From NCBI RefSeq assembly GCF_022354825.1, contig NZ_CP031168.1, positions 6,201,501-6,265,500 of the forward strand: DNA of 64,000 nucleotides. Direction: 5' to 3'. The notes under the pieces are model-generated. The model was not told the DNA's origin. It worked only from the letters and a program-made list of their open reading frames with translations, and did not search any database. Shown piece by piece: positions 17,017 to 24,537 of the stretch (within the stretch, counting starts at the first letter, position 1; each line of letters opens with the position of its first letter). Source of the DNA: Paenibacillus sp. H1-7 (GTDB taxonomy: Bacteria > Bacillota > Bacilli > Paenibacillales > NBRC-103111). Both the position numbers and the translations under genes were made by a program.

Positions 17017-18657
17017 TTACCGCCCCTTTTCTTTATAGTTCAAAGGATCCAGCACATTTTCAGTCGTACTTTTCAGTTCATCCATAGTATTCGGATTTAG
17101 GGGGGTATCGTCGATCGTTTGCAGTATGGAAGGTCTTTTCTTAAAAAACCACATCGGGCTTCGGAACAAAAGATCCTTCATTCCTTCAAAGTTGCCTGGA
17201 ACTAGCGGGCTTAAGTAAGGTACACCGAACGATTTCAAAGAAAGCAGATGGTTGGCGATAAGGATCAATCCGATCATAATGCCGTAAAGACCGAAGATGC
17301 CTCCCAGCACTATAAGCGGAAACCTCAGCAGCCTTAATGCCAGCGCGGCATTGTAGGCCGGCGTGGCGAACGAGCCGATCGTCGTCAAGGCGATGATAAC
17401 AATTGTAATGGGGCTGGCAAAGCCAGCCGAAACCGCCGCTTGCCCGATGACAAGAACGCCGACGATGGACAAGGCGCCTCCGACCTGCTGCGGCAGCCGA
17501 ATGGTCGCTTCCCGCAGCACTTCCATCGAGATTTCGATGATCAGAACCTCGATGATGGCCGGGAACGGCACGCCCGCTCTTCCGCCGGCAACCGCAACCG
17601 CAAACTCCGTCGGAATCAGCTCCGGGTTGAAGGAGATGATCGCTACGTACAGTGACGGGAAGATTAACGAAAAGATGAGAGCTACGAGCCGTGCCATCCG
17701 AATGGAGCTCATTAGCAGAAACCGTTCGTTGTAATCCTCCACCGTCTGATACAGCTGGCTGAAGATGGTTGGCACAACCAGCGCCATCGGCGAGCCGTCG
17801 ACCAGGATGGCGACCCGTCCCTCAAGCAGATTGGACACGACTTTATCCGGCCGCTCCGTATATTGGACCTGCGGGAATGGAGACAGATGGTTATCCTCTA
17901 TGTATTGCTCCAATATTCCAGAATCAAGCACCGAGCTAATGTCAATTTTGGACAACCGGTTCTTCACTTCCTGAACGAGCTCCGGCTTCGTAATCCCTTC
18001 CACGAAACAAATCGCGACCTTGGATCTCGTTCTCCTCCCGATCTCCATCGTGTGCATACGAAAATCCGGGGTCTGCAGCCGATAACGCAGCAGGGCGATA
18101 TTCGTTCCGAGCAGCTCGATAAATCCTTCGCGCGGTCCTCGGATCACCATCTCCGTAGCAGGCTGGTCGACCGTCCGTTTGTCGATATTGCGGGTGCCGA
18201 TCATAAACGCTTCGTCCAACCCGTCCACAATGACTACCGTATGGCCGCGCACAAGCCCTTCGATCAAATGGTTCAGCTTGCTTTCCCGCTTGGCTTCGGT
18301 ATGGTATAAAGCATCATTTATCAGTACTTCTTTCAGGTCGTGCAATTCTATTATTTTGCTGTCTAAATGAGCAGGCACGTACATGAGAGCCTTTAAAATG
18401 TCCGTGTTCACAGCCGATTGGTCGACCATATTGCAGTAATAGCATAGAACGGCTTTATGCCGTCCGAATGCATTAAACCGGCGAATGACGAAATCGTCGT
18501 TCTCACCAAGAATTTTTTCGATATAAGTAAGCGAATCCTCCATATTGGTGTTAACCGTTATATCCGTATTATTTTTCATAATCTGGTCGGGTACCGTAAT
18601 GGGGAGCCGGTTGGACTTGGGCTTGGTTGACTTGAACCATTTCAGAATCGACTTCAT
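17017..18657 (-). CDS. GerA-family spore germination receptor A subunit (operon 2)
   Basis: 546 residues: a basic N-terminal segment, a soluble domain (about 35-300), a membrane block (about 310-480) with SLIFPSLYVAIISFNPELIP, and a C-terminal tail after FGVPYLSPLVPGNFEGMKD. This is the full GerAA/GerKA/GerBA layout. It is the first gene of a five-gene operon. GAGGAAG lies 7 nt before the ATG. I looked for a SigG promoter upstream and found no match good enough to call. Confidence 0.93.
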   Translation of the reverse strand: MKSILKWFKSTKPKSNRLPITVPDQIMKNNTDITVNTNMEDSLTYIEKILGENDDFVIRRFNAFGRHKAVLCYYCNMVDQSAVNTDILKALMYVPAHLDSKIIELHDLKEVLINDALYHTEAKRESKLNHLIEGLVRGHTVVIVDGLDEAFMIGTRNIDKRTVDQPATEMVIRGPREGFIELLGTNIALLRYRLQTPDFRMHTMEIGRRTRSKVAICFVEGITKPELVQEVKNRLSKIDISSVLDSGILEQYIEDNHLSPFPQVQYTERPDKVVSNLLEGRVAILVDGSPMALVVPTIFSQLYQTVEDYNERFLLMSSIRMARLVALIFSLIFPSLYVAIISFNPELIPTEFAVAVAGGRAGVPFPAIIEVLIIEISMEVLREATIRLPQQVGGALSIVGVLVIGQAAVSAGFASPITIVIIALTTIGSFATPAYNAALALRLLRFPLIVLGGIFGLYGIMIGLILIANHLLSLKSFGVPYLSPLVPGNFEGMKDLLFRSPMWFFKKRPSILQTIDDTPLNPNTMDELKSTTENVLDPLNYKEKGR

Positions 18658-18835
18658 CTGTTCACTTCCTCACGCATCTTGTTGTATACCTTTTATGCAG
18701 CGGACGGACATACAAAGTAATTATTCCCATTTCATCCAGGGAACAAACATTTTTGATTTGCGTTGAAAGTGGAAGGAGCGATGATCATGTCGTCAAGTCC
18801 TTTTTCACTCATCCTGCAGCCTCGGAAGTTATCAA

Positions 18836-18959
18836 TGAGAAAAACGTCTATCGACGTCCTTTCACAGAGGAGCGACCGCGTTAAGAGGTTGTTTTTATCG
18901 CCAAATAGAATTTTTACATCCGATGACCTCGGAATCTTATAAATTCTATTGTGGTAAAA
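18836..18959. repeat. Structured intergenic repeat, copy 2
   Basis: Direct copy of 9652-9774 at about 90% identity; the second half, from GAGCGACCGCG on, is almost identical. The AATAGAA..TTCTATT stem is preserved, while the first stem has more changes. A CTCGGAAgTTATcAA stretch just before it (18821-18835) echoes the inside of the unit, hinting at decayed tandem copies. As at copy 1, it abuts a terminator. Confidence 0.85.
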
Positions 18960-18995
18960 AAAACCACTCACGCCTTGCACAAGGCGGAATGGTCT
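18954..18995 (-). terminator. Terminator after the metallo-hydrolase gene
   Basis: On the minus strand ACCATTCCGCCTTG pairs with CAAGGCGTGAGTGGT, followed by eight T. It ends the methyltransferase/MBL-fold unit before the repeat and the germination operon. Confidence 0.88.
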
Positions 18996-19014
18996 TTCAT
19001 CGGGAGGGTGCTGA

Positions 19015-19992
19015 TTATAGTGCTTGGAAGAGCACAATCCCTTCGTGTTCCAACGAACGGATACGCTCTGTTTTTTCCAAATAGATTAAATGAGCCAGCG
19101 TTTCGGACAAGGCAAACCGCATTTGATGCAGCGTCAGCCTGTCACCGAAGGTTGCGCGGCAAACTTGATAGGCTGTCAACGATTCGCCTGCCAGCTGCGC
19201 TCTCATTGCTTCAAGACGGATTTCATGATGGTCCAGCAGCTCCCGAACCCGTTTGCCAAATGTCGAGAACGGCTCTCTGTGGCCGGGATATGCCCAGCTC
19301 ACCTCATATTCACCGATATGCTCCAAGCTGCGAAGGAAGCTGTCCAGCGGATTGTCGTCTACACCAAAGGGTAAGTAACTGATGTTAGGAGAAATTTGCG
19401 GAAGCACATGATCCCCGCAAATCATCGCCTGGCGCTCCGGAAGGTAGAAGCATACATGCCCCGCCGCATGACCGGGCGTATGAATCGTCTCGTATACGCT
19501 GTTGCCGAGACGAATCGGCTCTCCGATCGTTATTAGGGAAACGTCCGGTTGGGGCGAAACCATGGGGACGAAATCGTCCATATGGGACTTCATAGGCCCC
19601 GCAAGCTCATCAGGCAGCCCATGGCTTGCGAACAGGCTTAGCAAGGCCGCTGTCATAGGCTGACCTTCTCCCCAGAGCAGCTTCGCTTGCTCCCAGCCCT
19701 TCGCCGACATGCGAACCGGTGCCCCCGACTTCTCCTGAAGCAGACCGGCCAGACCGTAATGATCGGGATGATGATGGGTCAGAACAATTTGCTCCATATC
19801 CTTCCAGCTTAACCGTAACTCCTTCAGCACCGCTTCCCAGCATTCGACGGATGCTTCCGTATGCAGACCGGGATCGATCAGCGTATAACCGTCGTCTCCG
19901 CGAATCAAATATCCGTTCACCCAACGCAGCGGAAACGGCAGCGGCACTTTTACCTGAATGTACTCTTCATTATGTAGGGTGTACAAGCTCAT
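19015..19992 (-). CDS. Metallo-beta-lactamase-fold hydrolase
   Basis: About 325 residues. Zinc ligands of the MBL fold are visible: THHHPDHYG near residue 82, HTPGHAAGH near 186, CGDH near 206 and a late PGH. The C-terminal 100 residues are helical, as in MBL-fold thioesterase or lactonase-like proteins with an added helical domain. The substrate is not predictable. The ATG at 19990-19992 (MSLYTLHNEEY) is 7 bp after the methyltransferase stop, so the two form an operon. Confidence 0.85.
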   Translation of the reverse strand: MSLYTLHNEEYIQVKVPLPFPLRWVNGYLIRGDDGYTLIDPGLHTEASVECWEAVLKELRLSWKDMEQIVLTHHHPDHYGLAGLLQEKSGAPVRMSAKGWEQAKLLWGEGQPMTAALLSLFASHGLPDELAGPMKSHMDDFVPMVSPQPDVSLITIGEPIRLGNSVYETIHTPGHAAGHVCFYLPERQAMICGDHVLPQISPNISYLPFGVDDNPLDSFLRSLEHIGEYEVSWAYPGHREPFSTFGKRVRELLDHHEIRLEAMRAQLAGESLTAYQVCRATFGDRLTLHQMRFALSETLAHLIYLEKTERIRSLEHEGIVLFQAL

Positions 19993-19999
19993 GATGGTG

Positions 20000-20731
20000 T
20001 TATCCTTTCCTGTGCCCGACAAATATCATACGTTTGGATAATTCCCGGTCGTATTCCGATGCGTTATAGTCCCCGTACACATGATCGATCTCCAGATTCG
20101 AGGCACGCAGCATCTCCTGGAACCGCTTCAGGTCGAACAGCTTGACCTGCTCCATATAGGTGCGCTCCTCTGCCCCTTCCTTGACGACAATCGATTTGCG
20201 GACAAAACCGTCCTCGATTCTTCTCGACTCCTCAATCGTAATCCCGTCTTCGTCCCGGGTAGAGAACGGAACAAGATGGCTTATGACGTACTCGGGATTG
20301 AGGAAATCGATAATAAATTTGCCCTGCACCTTCAGCAGCCGGTGGATTTCCTTCAGCACTTTCACATTTTGTTCATCGTCTTCAAAATAACCGAACGAAG
20401 TAAATAAGTTCACTACCGCATCATAAGGACCTTCAAGAGGAACCTCCCGCATATCCCCCTGCAGAAAACACACCAGGTGCTGTCCATCCAGCTTACGCGC
20501 TTCCGAGAGCAGTACTTCCGACAGATCGATACCGGTGACGTTGTAACCGAAATCGTTCAAAGCCATAGAATGGCGGCCCATCCCGCAGCACAGATCCAGA
20601 ACGTCGGCACCCGGAGAAAGCTGCAGCCACTCAATCATCCGTTTGACCTCATCATAGGCCCCCTGCATATCCCGGTGCTTATATACTAATAAATAATCAT
20701 CGCCAAAGCTTTTGCGATACCAATCCGACAT
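20000..20731 (-). CDS. Class I SAM-dependent methyltransferase
   Basis: 243 residues with motif I VLDLCCGMGRHS (about 44-55), an acidic motif II (VTGIDLSE) and a motif III region VVNLFTSFGYF. It resembles small-molecule methyltransferases rather than RNA or DNA enzymes, but the substrate is unknown. AGGAGA precedes the ATG by 9 nt. The promoter and a palindrome at 20791-20835 suggest local control. Confidence 0.85.
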   Translation of the reverse strand: MSDWYRKSFGDDYLLVYKHRDMQGAYDEVKRMIEWLQLSPGADVLDLCCGMGRHSMALNDFGYNVTGIDLSEVLLSEARKLDGQHLVCFLQGDMREVPLEGPYDAVVNLFTSFGYFEDDEQNVKVLKEIHRLLKVQGKFIIDFLNPEYVISHLVPFSTRDEDGITIEESRRIEDGFVRKSIVVKEGAEERTYMEQVKLFDLKRFQEMLRASNLEIDHVYGDYNASEYDRELSKRMIFVGHRKG

Positions 20732-20790
20732 GGTCTTCTATCTCCTTTACGCGTTCGTGCTGCCGAAGCAGCCGGGGCGACACCCCGCAT

Positions 20791-20835
20791 GTAACCATGG
20801 TTACTATCTTACCAGACATGACCGCCATGCCACAA
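20791..20835 (-). promoter_or_regulatory. Promoter of the methyltransferase operon with a perfect 14-bp palindrome
   Basis: On the minus strand TTGTGG (20830-20835), an 18-nt spacer and TAAGAT (20806-20811) are followed immediately by the perfect palindrome GTAACCATGGTTAC (20791-20804), where transcription would start. That placement suits a repressor operator. The regulator is unknown. Confidence 0.55.
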
Positions 20836-21015
20836 TCAATAGATGCAAACGAAACGTCTCCCGGCATGTCCGGAGAATGGACCCGTATCGAGCTTTCCGC
20901 TATGGTTAAGCCCTCGAAACTCGTGTATAATTGGTCGTTATAGAGCATGTTTCTTCATATACAGCAAGTACCGAAAAATAATCGATGCCGCATTAAAGCT
21001 TGGTTGGAGGTTTCA

Positions 21016-22227
21016 ATGAGCTTGTTACCGATAAACGAAAGAATGGGCAGCCGCAAGCACAAGGAAATATACGAACGTATCCGGCGGCAAGGAACCGTTT
21101 CCAAAATCGATTTGCTTGAGCAAAGCCAAATGACAGGAAGCACGCTGACGAGGACATTGGAGGAGCTGACAGCGCAAGGCTGGCTGGTCGAAGCAGGCCT
21201 GGGTGAATCGACCGGGGGCCGCCGTCCGATTCTGTATGAAACGAATCCGGCAGCCGGATACGTATTCGGCCTGGACATTTCACGGATGAGCTCCAAGCTT
21301 ATTCTATGCGATCTGCATTTGAACAAGCTGGACGGTCATAGCTGGATCATGGACGAAACGATGACCCCGTCCAGGCTGTTTCATGCCATCGCCGAAACCG
21401 TGGACGTCATGCTGAAGACGCACGGGATTTCCACAGAATCGGTGCTGGGCATGGGGATCGGCGCAGTAGGTCCTCTGGACCGCAGCTCAGGCATAATTGT
21501 GGAACCGCTGTATTTCCAAGCACCCGGATGGCGGCATGTCGAGATTGTCCGCTATTTGCAGGAACGTTTCGCTTTCCCCGTGCTGCTTGATAACGGCGCC
21601 AATACCGCCATCATGGGAGAATCGTGGTCCGACCGTAACCGGGACTACCGTCACCTGCTATACGTTCATGTCGGCGTCGGAATCCGGTCCGCGATGATGT
21701 CTAACGGCAAAGTCGTATATGGAGCAGTCGATATGGAAGGATCCATCGGACAAATGATCATCCAAACGGACGGCCCGAGAATTGGAGAGCAGGGCAATTT
21801 CGGCAGCCTGCAGACCTATGCATCCATTTATGCGCTGGAGCAGCAGGCACAGTCCCGGTTAAAGCAAGGGCGGGAAAGCTCCTTGCGCTTCAAGGAGCCG
21901 GATCCCGAGAAAATTACTTTCGCGCACTTGCTTCAAGCGCTGAAGGAGCACGACCCGCTGACCGTCGAAATCTTCTCCCAAGCCGCCACCTATTTCGGTA
22001 TCGGCTTATCGAATTTGCTGAACATTTTGCATCCGGAAAAAGTCATTCTCGGCGGCTCGCTCATGAACAGCGACCCGAGCTTTTTCCAAATCGCGACTCG
22101 CGTCGCCATTCGCAATACCTACTACTACCCTGCTTACCAAGTCGTATTCAGCCAGGGGCATCTTGGGGAAGAGGCGCTGGTCATCGGTGCAGCCACTATG
22201 GTCATTAATCAGCTTACAGAAGTATAG
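21016..22227 (+). CDS. ROK-family transcriptional regulator
   Basis: 403 residues: an N-terminal winged-helix DNA-binding region (GTVSKIDLLEQSQMTGSTLT), then a ROK/actin-like sugar-sensing domain with GLDISRMSSKLILCD, GIGAVGPLD and VLLDNGANTA. Most ROK proteins carry a Cys-rich zinc motif; here the equivalent stretch reads GEQGNFGSLQTYAS without cysteines, so zinc is probably not bound. The ATG at 21016 has GGAGG 5 nt upstream. A TATAAT at 20926-20931 is a plausible -10. It is followed 42 bp later by a formylglycine-generating enzyme, probably in the same transcript. Confidence 0.9.
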   Translation: MSLLPINERMGSRKHKEIYERIRRQGTVSKIDLLEQSQMTGSTLTRTLEELTAQGWLVEAGLGESTGGRRPILYETNPAAGYVFGLDISRMSSKLILCDLHLNKLDGHSWIMDETMTPSRLFHAIAETVDVMLKTHGISTESVLGMGIGAVGPLDRSSGIIVEPLYFQAPGWRHVEIVRYLQERFAFPVLLDNGANTAIMGESWSDRNRDYRHLLYVHVGVGIRSAMMSNGKVVYGAVDMEGSIGQMIIQTDGPRIGEQGNFGSLQTYASIYALEQQAQSRLKQGRESSLRFKEPDPEKITFAHLLQALKEHDPLTVEIFSQAATYFGIGLSNLLNILHPEKVILGGSLMNSDPSFFQIATRVAIRNTYYYPAYQVVFSQGHLGEEALVIGAATMVINQLTEV

Positions 22228-22269
22228 GCACATCGCAACCGCTACAGATGAACGAGGGGGAACTTTACA

Positions 22270-23265
22270 ATGACAGAACCGACAAAGCCTTCCTGCTGCT
22301 CAACAAGCCGATCGGAAGCCGATGGCAATACAGTCCAGCACATCTCTATGGATAGCTTGCTTCGCAAGCCTCAGCAGAGCCATAACCGCAACAGTACCAT
22401 TACCGATCCGCGCGAAGGTATGATCTATTTGCCGGGAGGGCAATTTCTGATGGGAACAGACGATCAGGAAGGATTTCCGCAGGATGGAGAAGGTCCTGTG
22501 CGGCCCGTTACCGTGAATCCTTTCTATGTGGATCCTTGTACCGTAACCAATGCCGAATTCGCCCGGTTTGTCCAAGAGACCGGATATAAAACGGAATCGG
22601 AGCAGTTCGGATGGTCCTTCGTATTCCATCTGTTCGTTTCCGAGGAAACCGCTGCAAAAGTAAAGCATGTCGTACAGAGGACGCCCTGGTGGTGGAATGT
22701 CGAAGGCGCGGACTGGGCGCATCCGGAAGGACCGGACTCGTCGATCAAGGATCGAATGGATCATCCGGTAATCCATATATCGTGGAACGATGCGCAAGCC
22801 TACTGCCGATGGGCCGGCAAACGGCTTCTTACCGAAGCGGAATGGGAATATGCAGCCCGGGGCGGCTTGGAGCAAAAGCGTTACCCTTGGGGCGATCTGC
22901 TGAAGCCGGGTACCGAGCATATGTGCAACATTTGGCAGGGTAAGTTCCCTGACAAAAACAACAAGAGCGACGGCTACGCCGGGACCGCTCCGGTCCGTTC
23001 GTTCCAGCCTAACGGCTTCGGCTTATACAATGTCGCCGGTAACGTGTGGGAATGGTGCCAGGACTGGTTCAACCCGACATGGCACATTACCGGGCCAAGC
23101 GACAACCCGAAGGGACCGGACAAAGGCACCTCGCGAGTTATGAGAGGCGGCTCCTACCTGTGCCACAAATCATACTGCAACCGCTACCGGGTCGCCGCAC
23201 GCAGCTCCAATACACCGGATAGCGCCTCCGGCAATATGGGCTTCCGCTGCGCAGCCGATGCGTAA
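22270..23265 (+). CDS. Formylglycine-generating enzyme (SUMF1/FGE family)
   Basis: 331 residues. The C-terminal core keeps the catalytic Cys pair of true FGEs in GGSYLCHKSYCNRYRVAAR (Cys298 and Cys303) followed by NTPDSASGNMGFRC, very close to human SUMF1. FGE is a copper-dependent oxidase that turns a Cys in a CxPxR-type motif of sulfatases into formylglycine. MIYLPGGQFLMGTDD opens the catalytic domain. The N terminus holds CCSTSR (residues 9-14), which resembles an FGE substrate motif. No sulfatase is present in this window. GAGGGGGA precedes the ATG. Confidence 0.92.
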   Translation: MTEPTKPSCCSTSRSEADGNTVQHISMDSLLRKPQQSHNRNSTITDPREGMIYLPGGQFLMGTDDQEGFPQDGEGPVRPVTVNPFYVDPCTVTNAEFARFVQETGYKTESEQFGWSFVFHLFVSEETAAKVKHVVQRTPWWWNVEGADWAHPEGPDSSIKDRMDHPVIHISWNDAQAYCRWAGKRLLTEAEWEYAARGGLEQKRYPWGDLLKPGTEHMCNIWQGKFPDKNNKSDGYAGTAPVRSFQPNGFGLYNVAGNVWEWCQDWFNPTWHITGPSDNPKGPDKGTSRVMRGGSYLCHKSYCNRYRVAARSSNTPDSASGNMGFRCAADA

Positions 23266-23298
23266 GCCGGAAGCCTGCCAAGCCTGCCTGTAACATAA

Positions 23299-23344
23299 CA
23301 AAACCCTCCTATTCCATTTCTTGTTGGGAATAGGAGGGTTTTTA
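23299..23344. terminator. Bidirectional terminator between the FGE and DGQHR genes
   Basis: Perfect arms AAAACCCTCCTATTCC and GGAATAGGAGGGTTTT with a 9-10 nt loop, flanked by A and T runs, between converging genes. Confidence 0.93.
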
Positions 23345-23364
23345 GTTTATAGCGTAGAAAGCGG

Positions 23365-24537
23365 TTAAGCGGTCGACGCTTCGTCATCCGCTGCTTCGCC
23401 ATGCAGCTCGCGGAACAGCGCAACGAGCTTGCCGTGCTTGCGGAGCGATTTCTCATGGATCAGGTTCAGCTTGCCGTTATCCAGCGTTCCGAACCGCTCG
23501 ACCAGCTGCTCATTTTCATGGGTCCAATCGAAGCCTTCGAAAATACTAAGACAGGTGGTCCAGTTTTTCACATATTTGCCATCCTGATACAGATGAGCAT
23601 GTGCATACAGGGCGATACTCTCCTGCATAGCCCGGCTCGCCGAGCTGAACTGAGGCAATCCCGGCTGCTCCGGCATCAGCGGCAGCAGCGTGCTGTAAAA
23701 CTGGTGAAGGATTTCGATATGAGCCGAAGGATCCTGCCTGATTTTGCGCGCCATCTCGTAGGAAGGCTGCATTTTTCCCGTAAACAGCATCGTTGCCGTC
23801 GAATACAGCCAGCTGAACGAGGTGAAGTTTTTATTGTAAGAAGTCAGGTTGGCGCGGCGTTCCACACCGGCTCCCTTCAGGAATACGTTATGATCAACGA
23901 CCTGCTGAATGACCAGATTGAGCGGATCGATGCTGTCGAACGAATGGCCGAGCTCTTTACTAACGAGTTGAACCTTGGAGTTGATATCGCCGAACAGCTG
24001 CTTTTCTTCCTCTTCGCTCAAGCCGATATAAATTTGCACAGCAAGCTCGCTCTCCATCAATTCCAGACGGCGGCGCTCGATTTGCTCAACAAGCCCTTCC
24101 ATTTGCTCAAGCTCCGTCTTCACTTCTTCGCTGTCCGGCATCCGGCGCTGCTTAATTTTCAGAGCGGATACCTTCTTCTCGTGGCTGCGAACTTCCTTAA
24201 GCAATTGCTCGTTCACATAGCCCAAGGCAAGAATCCGGTGCTGTCCGTCCAAAATGCTAAGCTTCGAACCCGGACGCAAATACAGTCCTTTATCCGTTTT
24301 GGCAAGCGAGCTGACATCGCGCAAGCTTAAAGTTACAGGTCCGAAGAAGACGCGGTCAAGCTCGCGCTCCTGCAGGTAATTCGAAATTTTCCGGCGTTGG
24401 CCTGCGCTCAGCTTGCGCTGTACCATCGGATCGATCGTCGTATAGTTAAGCAAATCCTGCACTTGTACAGGAACGGTAGCCAAACCGAATTTTTCGCAAA
24501 ACGGGTGAATCGTCATATTGAGGCAAAGTCCATCCAT
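23365..24537 (-). CDS. Stand-alone DndB/DGQHR-family protein 1
   Basis: 390 residues with the family motif LDGQHRILAL at about 96-105 and LFGDINSKVQLVSKEL, another conserved block of DGQHR proteins. A coiled coil lies between them (about 115-165). DndB regulates phosphorothioate DNA modification in Dnd systems, and related DGQHR proteins occur in other DNA-modification settings, but no dndC, dndD or dndE is here. It overlaps the stop of the upstream paralog by one base (TAATG), so expression is coupled. Role unknown. Confidence 0.8.
   Translation of the reverse strand: MDGLCLNMTIHPFCEKFGLATVPVQVQDLLNYTTIDPMVQRKLSAGQRRKISNYLQERELDRVFFGPVTLSLRDVSSLAKTDKGLYLRPGSKLSILDGQHRILALGYVNEQLLKEVRSHEKKVSALKIKQRRMPDSEEVKTELEQMEGLVEQIERRRLELMESELAVQIYIGLSEEEEKQLFGDINSKVQLVSKELGHSFDSIDPLNLVIQQVVDHNVFLKGAGVERRANLTSYNKNFTSFSWLYSTATMLFTGKMQPSYEMARKIRQDPSAHIEILHQFYSTLLPLMPEQPGLPQFSSASRAMQESIALYAHAHLYQDGKYVKNWTTCLSIFEGFDWTHENEQLVERFGTLDNGKLNLIHEKSLRKHGKLVALFRELHGEAADDEASTA

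Noticed and set aside
18732..19037. 101-codon minus-strand ORF across the second repeat copy
   Set aside because: It crosses a terminator and the intergenic repeat and lacks a ribosome site.
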